From Clostridia bacterium (lineage in GTDB: Bacteria > Bacillota > Clostridia > Christensenellales > CAG-138), in assembly GCA_017509785.1 (NCBI GenBank), contig JAFWOT010000002.1:184068-248067 (forward strand): a stretch of DNA of 64,000 bases, in the 5' to 3' direction. The position numbers were made by a program, and so were the translations under genes. Shown here piece after piece: positions 32,993-42,246 of this stretch (positions are counted from its first letter, which is position 1; each line of letters opens with the position of its first letter). The notes under the pieces were generated by a model, which did no database searches, was not told the DNA's origin, and saw only the letters and a list, made by a program, of their open reading frames with translations.

Positions 32993-33766
32993 TCACACCA
33001 TATAGAACCCGCCGAGCGCGGTTATCGTCTGCGGTCCCGCCTTGCCGTCAACGGTTAGGCCGTTTGCTTTCTGATACGCCTTGACCTTATTGCGGGTGGA
33101 TCCGAAGTAGTTGCGGTTGTTGACATTGAGCCCTCCGAAGCCTTTTGCCGCAAGGAGCTTCTTCAGCTCGCACACGTCGTCGCCGATCCTGCCGTACTTG
33201 AGCACACGGGTGAATATGAACCTGCCCTCGCAGTCGGCGACCTCCGCCTCCGACCAGAAAGGAGGCCTGCCGTAAGCGTTCCATGTGTTGCCGTCAAGGG
33301 GGAGCTTCACAACGCCCGCGTCACGGCCCTTGGCCTCGATAACGTTGAGGTCGGTATCGACGACGTAGCCGATGTGCGTGGCTTTACCGTTTTTATCGAC
33401 TTTGAAAACAAAGTCGCCGACACGAAGCTTGTCGCGTTCGATCTTTGTGCACATGCTGTAAAGGCCCTGCGCGGCGAGATCGTATCGGAGAAACTGCTTA
33501 ACGCTCTGGAACCAATACATGCCCAGACCTGAACAGTCAAATGCCCGGAGAACGTCGCCATAACCTGCTGCCACCTGTCTGCGCCAGAAAGTGATCGCTC
33601 TTCTCGCGTTTGTATCGGACGTCTCTCTCTGCCTGATCCAAGCCTCGTTAACCGCCGGACCGAGCTGGCCCTGCGCTCCCCAGACATAGATGGAATGATT
33701 GTCTACCTGCGCCTGCAGATAAGTGATAAACTCCCTAAGGTTATTCGTCTTCAGCATCTTTGTCAT
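32993..33766 (-). CDS. Phage endolysin: NlpC/P60 peptidase with peptidoglycan-binding domain
   Basis: 257 aa. The N-terminal NlpC/P60-like domain has the catalytic Cys in AFDCSGLGMYWF and the His in ATHIGYVVD, preceded by the usual YVWGAQG segment. The C-terminal 70 residues form a PG_binding_1 module (LKYGRIGDDVCELKKLLAAKG...VKAYQKANGLTVDGKAGPQT). Known: cleaves gamma-D-Glu-type stem peptide bonds to lyse the host. No signal peptide, so it depends on the adjacent holin. Its start (33766, or an in-frame ATG at 33757) overlaps the holin gene. Confidence 0.9.
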   Translation of the reverse strand: MTKMLKTNNLREFITYLQAQVDNHSIYVWGAQGQLGPAVNEAWIRQRETSDTNARRAITFWRRQVAAGYGDVLRAFDCSGLGMYWFQSVKQFLRYDLAAQGLYSMCTKIERDKLRVGDFVFKVDKNGKATHIGYVVDTDLNVIEAKGRDAGVVKLPLDGNTWNAYGRPPFWSEAEVADCEGRFIFTRVLKYGRIGDDVCELKKLLAAKGFGGLNVNNRNYFGSTRNKVKAYQKANGLTVDGKAGPQTITALGGFYMV

Positions 33767-34208
33767 CCTCCGTTTCAGTTTCGTCGTTCGTTTCTGTATC
33801 TTTTTCCTTTTCAGCCCTGTTGTGGAGCTGTTCGAGCACAGCTTTCAGCTTTTGGGGGACCGGGAGTCCGAGATATGCCGCGTTCTCGATCAGCGACACT
33901 CCCTCGTTTGAGATATAGAAGAAGATGATTGCAGTCCTCAGCACTGCTCCTGTGCCGATCACGTAAGTGTCGAGTATGTGCCCTAATCCCACAAGCGCGA
34001 ATATGAGCACTTTTTTGAAGATGCCTTTAAAGCCAATTCTGCTCGACAGCTTTTTGTCAACCACTGCACACATGATGCCGGTCACATAGTCGATCAGTAC
34101 GCACGCGATAAGCGCATATAGCAACCCGTCGCAGCCGCCGAGGAACCATCCGAGCCAGCCGCCCACAGCGCTGAATGCTACCTGTATGGTGATCCAGAAT
34201 TCTTTCAT
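33741..34208 (-). CDS. Phage holin (toxin secretion/phage lysis family)
   Basis: 155 aa with three to four hydrophobic helices (about residues 8-45, 62-82, 85-102) and a strongly acidic tail (KEKDTETNDETETEDDKDAEDE, split here only by reading frame position, not by a domain). The pattern LLYALIACVLIDYVTGI...KLSSRIGFKGIFKKV is that of the holin-4 family. It forms lesions that let the endolysin reach the wall. It overlaps the lysin gene by 26 bp in the same leftward operon, a standard lysis cassette. Confidence 0.9.
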   Translation of the reverse strand: MKEFWITIQVAFSAVGGWLGWFLGGCDGLLYALIACVLIDYVTGIMCAVVDKKLSSRIGFKGIFKKVLIFALVGLGHILDTYVIGTGAVLRTAIIFFYISNEGVSLIENAAYLGLPVPQKLKAVLEQLHNRAEKEKDTETNDETETEDDKDAEDE

Positions 34209-34276
34209 TTCAGAAACCTCCTATTGTGTTTTCATTCGGGTTCGGTTATAATGCCGTCCGAAAGGATGTGATGGAT

Positions 34277-34717
34277 ATGGCTAAGTTCATTCCCAAAGCC
34301 AAAATGAGCAAGAAAGCTCAAAAAGAGCTCGCAAAGGAAAACCGCGTCACATGGGAAGTGAATCCCGTAACGCGCAAGACCGAGAACAGGAAAGTGTATA
34401 ACCGTAAAAGGGACTCCCGCGAGAGGTTCGACGAACCACCAGCGGGAGTTTTCTTATGCTGTTCTTTTGTAGATATAGCAGGTGATGTACGGCTGCATAT
34501 TGCTGTGCGCCGTTCCGCTGCCCTTCGAGCTGGTGTTGCCGGAGAGCGTGATAGTGTGCGTATGCGCTCCGCCGCTCCCCGTAGAAGCGGGATCGGTACT
34601 GCCGCCGTTCGTGAGGTACTTGTAATTGCTTCCAGAGCCGGAGCCTACCTTGTAGGTATCCGCAGCCGCATGATGCGTGTGCGCCGCGGCCTCCGCTGCT
34701 GTTGCTGTACCCGATGA
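34277..34717 (+). CDS. Small basic phage-type protein with run-on C-terminus
   Basis: The reliable part is residues 1-60 (MAKFIPKAKMSKKAQKELAK... VTWEVNPVTRKTENRKVYNRK), a short Lys/Arg-rich protein of a kind often found beside phage lysis genes on the opposite strand. AAAGGA stands 10 nt before the ATG. The frame then passes through a terminator hairpin (34413-34449) and continues antisense to the tail gene until 34717, giving a Cys- and Arg-rich tail unlike any domain. I infer that the original stop was lost when the downstream DNA was rearranged. Confidence 0.45.
   Translation: MAKFIPKAKMSKKAQKELAKENRVTWEVNPVTRKTENRKVYNRKRDSRERFDEPPAGVFLCCSFVDIAGDVRLHIAVRRSAALRAGVAGERDSVRMRSAAPRRSGIGTAAVREVLVIASRAGAYLVGIRSRMMRVRRGLRCCCCTR
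34413..34453. terminator. Bidirectional terminator between small basic gene and tail gene
   Basis: ACTCCCGC (34413-34420) pairs with GCGGGAGT (34442-34449) around an inner GGTTC/GAACC stem; T-rich on both exits. Confidence 0.7.
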
Positions 34718-35767
34718 GAGCGCATGGTTGTGCGAGGGCATGTTTGCCGTGGTAAGCGTTACAGTCTTCGCGCCGCCCTCCATCTCGGGATCGCAGAGCT
34801 CTCTGTTGTTCGCGTCCACGCCGACGGGAACACGTCCTTCACCCCACAGCTCCCACGTGCCGCCAAGGAAGGTTGTCGCGTTGGTAGGATCCACCGTCAT
34901 GCGTATAGAGCCCACGGGATAGATAAGGTCGCGGAGCCATGTTAGCGAGGAGAACGTGACGTCACCCTCAAAGGTCACGTCCTCATGGAACGCAGCGTCC
35001 CAACCCATCTCGAACCTGTCCTGTTCGCATATCTTGCCTATCGCCATGCCGAGGCCGTTGTTGCGGATAGAGAATATCGTATCCGCCGTGGTTATGTCGG
35101 CATAAGCATAGACCGTCTCAAAGTAGTCGCTTACCTCCACGCGGATATCATAGGCGTACTGGCTCGAAAGAGAGCCTCCGCATACCACTGTGCTGTTGTA
35201 GGCATATACGCCCGATATGCTCCGGAGCGTCGTGTAGTTCGCCGCGTTCTTCCTCTTGCTCTGTATGACGATGGAGGCGTCGTTAGCGGAATCGAGCGGG
35301 GAGATATTCGCCCTCAGCCTTATCGATACGAAGGTGCCGTTGTGGGATAATACTCCCGAGGAGTTACAGCGGAACACCGAAGCGATATTGACCGTAGGCG
35401 GCTTATACGCCACGACCTCATATGATCCCGTGACCGTCCTCGTCCTGTTTCGGGAGTCCTTTATCACCACCGTATAGCTCTGGGTACCGCTCTTCGACAG
35501 CGCCTCGGTCGTAAAGGAAGCCTCCGTATACGCCGTTCCGTTTATCGTGGTGGTGACCGATACTATCGTTGAGCCGTATGCTCCGGAAGCGTTTACGGAT
35601 ACGCTCAGCTTCGTCTTGTTCTGGATGTAGGCATGGAACTGCCCCGCGATCGACGGGTTCGAATCCTGCATAGCTATGCTTGCAGACGGCACTATGGTCT
35701 CCGGCACGTTCAGCGTTATCGATACGGATTTTGTTCCTATCAGCGTATTGCCGGAATAGGAAAACAA
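34454..35767 (-). pseudogene. Phage tail/baseplate protein, N-terminus missing
   Basis: 437 codons without a credible start: the frame opens at TTG 35767 without a ribosome site, exactly where phage-like sequence ends. Content: beta-rich Ig-like repeats (YGSTIVSVTTTINGTAY, YEVVAYKPPTVNIASVF) like those of DUF859-type phage structural proteins, a NGLGMAIGKICEQDRFEMGWDAAF segment, and a C-terminal tail-collar region (LIYPVGSIRMTVDPTNATTFLGGTWELWGEG; MPSHNHALSSG; GAHTHTITLSG). Known role: distal tail or host-binding. The loss of several hundred N-terminal residues makes it a remnant. Confidence 0.8.
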
Positions 35768-35771
35768 TTAT

Positions 35772-36416
35772 GTGTCCGGTCAATTATTCAGAACAATGAC
35801 CGGCGGCAACGAATATGCTGATAGTTTCATTACATCTGAATGGTTATACCATTCGCTAAAAGGCAGAAGAAATTTTGACTACACTTCTGTTATAAGCGGT
35901 TATTTGAAATCCATCGAGCAACTGCTTTATAAGATCGTAATGCTTAATGTTGACAACGGCTGCAAGATTACAATGAGCACTATTAGCGACATAGTTTATG
36001 AAGTAAACAAAAAGGGTATAATTACATATAGGTTCGGACGATATACGTATATTGATCTAACTTCGGAACAACTTCAGTATATAGATAGTTCAATAGGGAG
36101 TTTTGAATTCTTCCTTAGGAATAATCCGTCAATTTTTATCGAACCTACGGTTTCTGAACATATAGCAGATATGGTTTGCTGCTTCCGCAAAGAGTGCAGA
36201 AATGGATATTTTCATACTCACAATTTAAAGAACTGGGAAGTTGTGGAAAAAACCCGCGCAAATGCAATCTATCTTTATTTTGTTTTATTGGGGGCGTGTA
36301 TTATCCCCAAGGATAAGGTAAAGGAGCTCGGGATCTCTACAATTGATGAGTTTGATGAACTTTGCAAGAAGATTCGAGCGTTCATTGGTTATAATACTGA
36401 CTTCTCTTTCGAATAA
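35772..36416 (+). CDS. Hypothetical protein, probably a 5'-truncated remnant
   Basis: 214 codons (the stop is genuine, the start doubtful: no ribosome site before the ATG at 35772). It begins within bases of the point where the tail gene is cut. Content is helical with a basic middle (LYHSLKGRRNFDYTSVISGYLKSIEQLLYKIV) and a Cys/His patch (MVCCFRKECRNGYFHTHNL). The look is of the C-terminal part of a larger protein. AT-rich. No family recognised. Confidence 0.5.
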   Translation: MSGQLFRTMTGGNEYADSFITSEWLYHSLKGRRNFDYTSVISGYLKSIEQLLYKIVMLNVDNGCKITMSTISDIVYEVNKKGIITYRFGRYTYIDLTSEQLQYIDSSIGSFEFFLRNNPSIFIEPTVSEHIADMVCCFRKECRNGYFHTHNLKNWEVVEKTRANAIYLYFVLLGACIIPKDKVKELGISTIDEFDELCKKIRAFIGYNTDFSFE

Positions 36417-36451
36417 GTTGCGCAAATTCATCAACCGTCCGATATGATTAC

Positions 36452-36667
36452 GTGGATAAGCTCAAGATATCCGATCCCATATGGCAGCCCCTGACTCTAA
36501 GCGAAGCCGAGGCTCGGAAGCTGGCGGAGAGCTTTGTCCAAAGCGCCGGACTTTTCGATTACGTACTGTATCGTGTGACTCCCAGATACGCCGATAATAT
36601 GGGTGCTGCAGTTTTTTACAGTACAACGGAAGATCAAAAGCACATTGGCTATACAAAATTATTTTGA
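36452..36667 (+). CDS. Short hypothetical reading frame, likely a remnant
   Basis: 71 codons from a GTG without a clear ribosome site; the frame remains open upstream of it. The sequence (LTLSEAEARKLAESFVQSAGLF, then DYVLYRVTPRYADNMGAAVFYST) has amphipathic helix and strand character and normal codon use for the chromosome, unlike the AT-rich gene before it. Possibly the 3' end of a displaced gene. Confidence 0.3.
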   Translation: MDKLKISDPIWQPLTLSEAEARKLAESFVQSAGLFDYVLYRVTPRYADNMGAAVFYSTTEDQKHIGYTKLF

Positions 36668-36674
36668 AAAGCTG

Positions 36675-36728
36675 TTGACAGGGACCACGTACAACGATAT
36701 AATAGACGCAAGCGTAATGAACGCTTGC
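36675..36728 (+). promoter_or_regulatory. Promoter and hairpin upstream of the 1290-aa dockerin gene
   Basis: Perfect consensus TTGACA (36675-36680), 17-nt spacer, TATAAT (36698-36703). The inverted repeat GCAAGCG/CGCTTGC (36708-36728) lies right at the predicted transcript start, so it is either a 5' stem or an operator. Confidence 0.85.
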
Positions 36729-36762
36729 ATATACGCGTAATTTAGACGGGAGGTTCGCTCTT

Positions 36763-39700
36763 ATGATGATTGGCAATCACACTTTCAAAAAAGCAGTATC
36801 GCTGTTTATTGCGGCGTTCATGCTTTGCACATGCTGTACGGGAGTTTTCAGCGGCATTGTAAACGCTGAAAGCGTTCACGAAAAGGATGCGGGTACAGCG
36901 CTGTATGCATTTCGCTCCTGGAGCGAGATCGCAGAGGAACAGCGCGATTTCGTGACCTTTTCAACCAACGATCTTGAAAACGTAACATCGCTTTGGCCTT
37001 ATTCCGCAGGCATGATGGCCGCGGAATATTATGACGGCACGCTCTATGTTGTGGATGAGAACCTTGGATTCTCCGCGGTAAATGTGGATGACGGCACTGC
37101 TCAAAGCATCCGTTCACTCGATGTGCTTGTGAACGACATGACCTATGATTACACAACCGGAAACATGCTGTTTCTTACATTCAGCTATGCCGTGAATGCC
37201 AAGCAGATAGGGCGGATCGACCTTGAAACCGGCGAGACCACCGTGCTCGGCACCTTCCCCGCAAACATCAACATGACTACCATCAGCGCCGGTCGCGAAA
37301 GCGGCGTGCTTTATGGCGTCGACGGCTCCGGCGCTGTGTATTCATTTGATGTTTACGGCAACTGCACGCAGATCGCCGACACCGGTTTTACCACGGTCTA
37401 CGGCTCTTCTTCAACATACTGCTATGCGGACGACAAACTCTACTGGGAGCATAACCCCGGACAGGATATCGTCTGCATCGATCCCGCGACGGGGGACGTG
37501 AACGTGCTCGGTTCCATGCCTCACTACACCACTCTGACCGGCATCACCACGATCCCGGACCCGGAGGATCTTCCGGAGCTCGACGCAGGTCATTCCGTGA
37601 CCGACGTTATTCTGAATGTAAACGAACTGCTGCTTGCTCCCGGGGTTTCCAAACCGCTCTCCGTTACGATCGTTCCTTTTGACGCCGAGAACCAGGAGGT
37701 CACATGGGCAAGCAGCAATGAAAACGTTGCTTCCGTAAATGAGAACGGCGTTGTGACGGGCGTTTCCGCAGGTGAAGCGACAATCACCGTTACGAGCGTG
37801 GACGGCGGCTGCACCGATGCTTGTTTTGTACGCGTAACGGATGAAACGATAGATTTTCTTGCATACAGGCTCTATGCGGAGAACGGCCCTTATGGAGACT
37901 ATATAGCATTTACCGACGTTCAGCCCGAGGTCGTCCAGAGCAAATGGCAGGGCGCTTTCGAGCTGTACGGCTCCGAGTATGTGAACGGTGTGCTCTACGG
38001 TTCGGACTATATCAACAGTCGTTTCGTTACCATTGATGTGGAAACGGGCGAGATGACCGCCGTCGGCTACTGTCCGTATGCGTTTACCGCCTTGAGCTAT
38101 GACTATGAGGCGCAGGTGATGTACGGCATCGCTTACGCCAACGGAATGAATCAGACCATATTTGCGATCGACACGGATACGGCCGAACTCACAACGATCT
38201 GCACCGTTCGCGGGGATGAGAGTTTCTACGCCTTTACACATGCGCGAAACGGCAATTTTTACGGCATAAACGGCAATGGACAGCTCTGCATCATTGACGA
38301 TCATGGTTTTGTGGAGGCAGTCGGTCAAACTCCCTATGAAAACATCTTTTCCGTACAGTCCATGACCTATGATTACAGGACGGACAGTATCTACTGGGCG
38401 CACGCTCCCGGCGGAGAGCTTTTGAAGGTGGATCCGGAGACCGCCCAGTGCGCTTCCCTTGGCATCATCGGCAGCGGCATCCAGTTTACTGCGCTCACGA
38501 TCGTTCGTGATGAAGCATATTCGCCCGCTCCTGTGAACAGCTTCCCCGTAACCGGCGTACGTGTTGAGCCGACCGCAATAACGCTTGCACCCGGCGTAGG
38601 CGAACAGCTGAACGCGCTTGTCTATCCCTGGAACGCGGACAACAATGCGGTCACATGGACAAGCTCCGCGCCTTCCGTCGCCACAGTCGATGAAAACGGT
38701 TTCGTGACCGGCGTTAACGGCGGTACCGCGATAATCACCGTTACGACTGTTGACGGAGGCTTTACCGCCACGGCGGAGATAACCGTGCTTGCGGACGGCA
38801 TAGAGCTTCGCGGTTCCCGTGTTTATTCAAACGGCACATACGGCGATCTCGTCAAGTTCACTGATTACGAGCTCCCGGCAATCATAAGCCTCGGCTATCC
38901 CAGATCGGAAGTGTACGCGGGCGAATACTTTGATGGCGTATATTATGCTTTTGCGCAGCAGACACGCCTGCTCTTTGCCATTGACCAGGCGACCGGCACA
39001 AGCCGTATCGTCGGCCCCTGCTACTACGATATTTACGAGATGGCATACGATTACACGACCGGAAACATGTACTGCATGGTGCTTGTTGATGGCATAAAGC
39101 AGCTTGCAAGGCTCGATATCAACACCGCGGAGATCACACTCGTCGGCGCATTCGATGCCCCAAGCGAGATAATCACCCTGTCGGGCAGCAGGAGCGGATG
39201 CTTCTACGGCATCAGCTTCAACGGCGACCTCTACCGCATTGACGCGAACGCGCACTGCGAGCTGGTTGGCCCCACCGGCTTTGTCGCTAACTTCCTGCAG
39301 TCCATGACCTATGATTACCGTACCGACAGCATATATTGGGCGCAGTATCCGGACGGATTGCTGGTTAAGGTGGATCCCGAAACCGGCGCAGGCGTGAGCC
39401 TCGGCGCGATGCAGGACGCGCCTGAGATCGGCGGCCTTTATACCGTTTGCCGGGAGCAGGATCTGCCGGAACGCCTGCCCGGCGTACCGGTAAGCGGCAT
39501 TCATTCCACGCTCGACTCCGCAAAGCTCGCTCCGGGCGGCGTGACGCTGCTTGCGGTCACAGTTGAGCCCTTCAACGCGGAAAACAGAAATGTGATCTGG
39601 ACGAGCAGCGATGCAAGCGTTGCTTCCGTAAACGGCTCTGGCCTTGTTACCGCCTATTCCGAGGGAGAAGCCGTAATCACCGCAGCGACCGAGGATGGGG

Positions 39701-40635
39701 GATACGAGCTCTCATTCCGCATCACAGTCACAAACGACGGAACGACTCTCTACGCTTACAGAAACAACGGCGTCGAGAAAGCAAACGACTGGATCCGCTT
39801 CTCAGATGTTACTCCCGCTCAGCTTACATCACTTTGGGATGCGCAGCAGGAGATCTACGGCGCGGCCTATTATGACGGCGGCCTGTACATATCCTACCGC
39901 TTCGGCGGGCTTGTGAGGGCGGATATCGAAACGGGTGAATACACAGTTATCGGTATCCCACAGAGCGGCTATCAGGCATGGGGCATGACCTATGACTACA
40001 ACCTGAACGCCATGTTCGCCCTGGTCTATAACGAATCGACCGGCGGGCTGTGTCTTGCAAAGGTGGATCTTGAAACCGCGCAGTACTATGATTTCGCGGA
40101 GTTCACGGGCGCATCCAACATAAAGACGATCGCTGCGGGACGCGACGGACTCTATGCGTTGGACGATACCGGCAGACTGTTGAAGGTGGACGAAAACGGC
40201 GAGTGCACCGCCGTGCTTTCACTCGGTATCGAGCTGCCGTTCCTGACTGCGCTTGCCTACGATTATTCAACCGATACATTCATCTGGTGTCAGAACTGCT
40301 GGGGCTTCAATCAGGACAGCTATCTGGTGCGCCTTGATCCCGAAAGCGGTGCTCGCGAGTACCTCGGTGTAATCGGCGAAGGCGGCAACCAACCCATTAT
40401 GACTGCGCTCACGCTGATACCGAATGAAGGCGATCTGCCGGGCTCCGTTCTTCCCGGCGACTGCAACCTTGACGGCACTGTCACGCTTACCGATGCTCTG
40501 CTTGCAGCAAGGCATTCGATGGGCCTTATCGAGCTTGAGGGCGATGCTTTCAGGGCTGCGGACGTCATTACAAACGGCATTGTAAGCATGGATGATGTTT
40601 TGACTATCATGAGAATGGCTATGGGACTGATCTGA
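36763..40635 (+). CDS. Secreted dockerin protein with Ig-like (BIG2) and propeller-like modules
   Basis: 1290 aa. Signal peptide (about 1-36). Four modules of about 200-240 aa with repeated YDYxTGNMxxL and VDPETGxxxxLG motifs look like short beta-propeller blades. They alternate with three BIG2-type Ig domains at about 277-357, 596-675 and 907-990 (VTWASSNENVASVNENGVVTGVSAGEATITV). A type-I dockerin closes the protein (about 1231-1290), with two calcium loops, DCNLDGTVTLTDAL and DVITNGIVSMDDVL. Known: dockerins bind cohesins on a scaffoldin or cell surface. No enzyme motif is visible, so binding or adhesion is the likely job. GGGAGG lies 9 nt before the ATG. Confidence 0.85.
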   Translation: MMIGNHTFKKAVSLFIAAFMLCTCCTGVFSGIVNAESVHEKDAGTALYAFRSWSEIAEEQRDFVTFSTNDLENVTSLWPYSAGMMAAEYYDGTLYVVDENLGFSAVNVDDGTAQSIRSLDVLVNDMTYDYTTGNMLFLTFSYAVNAKQIGRIDLETGETTVLGTFPANINMTTISAGRESGVLYGVDGSGAVYSFDVYGNCTQIADTGFTTVYGSSSTYCYADDKLYWEHNPGQDIVCIDPATGDVNVLGSMPHYTTLTGITTIPDPEDLPELDAGHSVTDVILNVNELLLAPGVSKPLSVTIVPFDAENQEVTWASSNENVASVNENGVVTGVSAGEATITVTSVDGGCTDACFVRVTDETIDFLAYRLYAENGPYGDYIAFTDVQPEVVQSKWQGAFELYGSEYVNGVLYGSDYINSRFVTIDVETGEMTAVGYCPYAFTALSYDYEAQVMYGIAYANGMNQTIFAIDTDTAELTTICTVRGDESFYAFTHARNGNFYGINGNGQLCIIDDHGFVEAVGQTPYENIFSVQSMTYDYRTDSIYWAHAPGGELLKVDPETAQCASLGIIGSGIQFTALTIVRDEAYSPAPVNSFPVTGVRVEPTAITLAPGVGEQLNALVYPWNADNNAVTWTSSAPSVATVDENGFVTGVNGGTAIITVTTVDGGFTATAEITVLADGIELRGSRVYSNGTYGDLVKFTDYELPAIISLGYPRSEVYAGEYFDGVYYAFAQQTRLLFAIDQATGTSRIVGPCYYDIYEMAYDYTTGNMYCMVLVDGIKQLARLDINTAEITLVGAFDAPSEIITLSGSRSGCFYGISFNGDLYRIDANAHCELVGPTGFVANFLQSMTYDYRTDSIYWAQYPDGLLVKVDPETGAGVSLGAMQDAPEIGGLYTVCREQDLPERLPGVPVSGIHSTLDSAKLAPGGVTLLAVTVEPFNAENRNVIWTSSDASVASVNGSGLVTAYSEGEAVITAATEDGGYELSFRITVTNDGTTLYAYRNNGVEKANDWIRFSDVTPAQLTSLWDAQQEIYGAAYYDGGLYISYRFGGLVRADIETGEYTVIGIPQSGYQAWGMTYDYNLNAMFALVYNESTGGLCLAKVDLETAQYYDFAEFTGASNIKTIAAGRDGLYALDDTGRLLKVDENGECTAVLSLGIELPFLTALAYDYSTDTFIWCQNCWGFNQDSYLVRLDPESGAREYLGVIGEGGNQPIMTALTLIPNEGDLPGSVLPGDCNLDGTVTLTDALLAARHSMGLIELEGDAFRAADVITNGIVSMDDVLTIMRMAMGLI

Positions 40636-40699
40636 TAAACTGATTTGGCCGGTGCATTTACCTGCTCCTGTCAGATCCGAAAGGCTTATATTGACGTAC

Positions 40700-40732
40700 G
40701 CAAGCCCCATCGATACGCTCGCCGGGGCTTGC
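40700..40732 (+). terminator. Terminator-like hairpin after the dockerin gene
   Basis: GCAAGCCCC (40700-40708) pairs with GGGGCTTGC (40724-40732); no T-run, so termination may be partial. Confidence 0.5.
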
Positions 40733-40754
40733 ATACGGATCAGAGCGATCGTTA

Positions 40755-40783
40755 TTGCTAAAAATCAGCAAAAGGATTATAAT
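40755..40783 (+). promoter_or_regulatory. Promoter of the first ArsR-type gene
   Basis: TTGCTA (40755-40760), 17-nt spacer, TATAAT (40778-40783). The transcript would begin after the ATG at 40787, favouring the GTG at 40823. Confidence 0.7.
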
Positions 40784-40822
40784 TGAATGGTAAAACCATT
40801 GTTTATAAACGGAGGTGTTCTT

Positions 40823-41932
40823 GTGGTCACCATTGTTAACGAGCCGATAATTGCGGCTGAAACAGTCGAACTGCTTTACCGGTATGCCAACGGCATCGGC
40901 TTCGGCGGAACAATGAACGATTTCATACGTAAACACTCCTCGAAAAAGGACGAAGCATGGCCTGCTTACGTTGCAGCCAAGGCGGAAATGCTTTCCGGAA
41001 TATCGGATCGCGTTTGCGCAGGGCTTGATCCAAAGGACCCAATGCTGCAGTATTATTTTAACGGTTACAGCTACGCTTCTTCCTCGGATAAATGCTGCCT
41101 CGCTCAGCTAATGATTTGGATCCTCTCCGCATATAAGCCGGATTTTGACGAGCACATGCTGGCCCTGAAGTCCAAATGGCGCTCAAAGCTTGAAAATCGG
41201 GATTCGGTGATGCTCTCTCCGGGCATCTCCTTTGAATGCGATAACGGCGACAAATGGCACGCGGAGCTTGCGGAAAGGATAGATGCGCTGCAGTATCCGG
41301 AGGACTTCCGCTGGCGGCTCTTCAAACTGATATCCAACCCGGAGCTGTATATTGACGAGCTCGCCGCGCTCATCCGTCCGGTCGCAATGCGCCTTGACGC
41401 GGAGCTTAAAAAGCTCACCGATGAAGCGCATGCTTTTGAAACGTACTGGAACGGCTATTTTGACCGGCATCCGTATTCGGAGTTCTCTCGCGTTTTTTGC
41501 CATGTGGATTCACAGTTCGCAGCAGATCAACAGCTTTTTATCTATATGGGGCTTATGAATCCCACGTCCGTGATATCCGAAATGAGTGCGAGCGGAGCGG
41601 ATAAATGGTACGCACAGGTGGGTTGGATGCTCGATGAGGATATAGCAAGAACCTCTGAAACTATGTTGTCTGACGAGGTCTGCGATATTCTCAAGGTGCT
41701 GAGCGATAAAAGCAAGTTTGCGATACTCCGTGAGACGGGCGATTCTCCCCGCTACGGTGTTGAGCTCGCTGAAAAGCTCGGGCTGACCGGCGCAACGATA
41801 TCAAGGCATATGAACACCCTGTTTAACTGCGGCTTTATAACCGCGGAAAAGACAAATACCAAGGTATTCTACCGCGCAAACAAGGAACGTATAGCGGAGT
41901 TTTTGCGAACACTGCAGGATGAACTTTTATAA
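40823..41932 (+). CDS. Long ArsR-type winged-helix regulator
   Basis: 369 aa from GTG 40823, 7 nt after GGAGG. Residues 1 to about 275 form a helical domain of unknown function. The last 90 form an ArsR-type winged helix (ICDILKVLSDKSKFAILRETG-like start, GVELAEKLGLTGATISRHMNTLFNCGFI recognition helix, TKVFYRANKERIAEFL wing and tail). No metal-binding Cys pair is present in the helix 3 position. A second protein of the same layout is encoded at 47241-48392. Known ArsR proteins are autoregulatory. It follows the dockerin gene directly, so regulation of surface proteins is a fair guess. Confidence 0.78.
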   Translation: MVTIVNEPIIAAETVELLYRYANGIGFGGTMNDFIRKHSSKKDEAWPAYVAAKAEMLSGISDRVCAGLDPKDPMLQYYFNGYSYASSSDKCCLAQLMIWILSAYKPDFDEHMLALKSKWRSKLENRDSVMLSPGISFECDNGDKWHAELAERIDALQYPEDFRWRLFKLISNPELYIDELAALIRPVAMRLDAELKKLTDEAHAFETYWNGYFDRHPYSEFSRVFCHVDSQFAADQQLFIYMGLMNPTSVISEMSASGADKWYAQVGWMLDEDIARTSETMLSDEVCDILKVLSDKSKFAILRETGDSPRYGVELAEKLGLTGATISRHMNTLFNCGFITAEKTNTKVFYRANKERIAEFLRTLQDELL

Positions 41933-42093
41933 TAACGGTGCACTTTTTGCGCATTCTGCCTCGAAAAGGCGTGCTTTCACCTTTCTTCGGGCGATATAAA
42001 AGCAGCAATACAGGCTCCGGAGCGGTCAAAATGCCGCTTTAGGGCCCATTTATGTGCAAAAAACGGCTGAAAAAGCCCATTTTTCCGGTGTAC

Positions 42094-42130
42094 TTTTTAT
42101 CTATCTTTACGGCGCAAGGATAGATAAAAA
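42094..42130. repeat. 12-bp inverted repeat
   Basis: TTTTTATCTATC (42094-42105) and its exact complement (42119-42130) with a 13-nt loop. On the minus strand it ends in a T-run, so it could terminate leftward transcripts. Confidence 0.6.
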
Positions 42131-42134
42131 AGGT

Positions 42135-42246
42135 GCGGGCAAGAGGACTTGAACCTCAAAAAGCCTGATAATCATTGGCTTTTTTTGAACCGACGGAAAA
42201 TCTTGTGATAATCCAACTAAACATTGCGCGGGCAAGAGGACTTGAA
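42135..42246. repeat. 19-bp direct repeats resembling a tRNA 3' end (minus strand)
   Basis: GCGGGCAAGAGGACTTGAA occurs at 42135-42153 and 42228-42246. Read on the minus strand it gives TTCAAGTCC...TGCCCGC, like a T-loop plus acceptor strand, and in the first copy a following ACC. No full tRNA can be folded around either copy. Probably attachment-site scars of an element. Confidence 0.55.

Noticed and set aside
42135..42246. A tRNA gene on the minus strand
   Set aside because: Only the T-arm and acceptor-like 3' part can be found; no D-arm or anticodon arm folds upstream of either copy.
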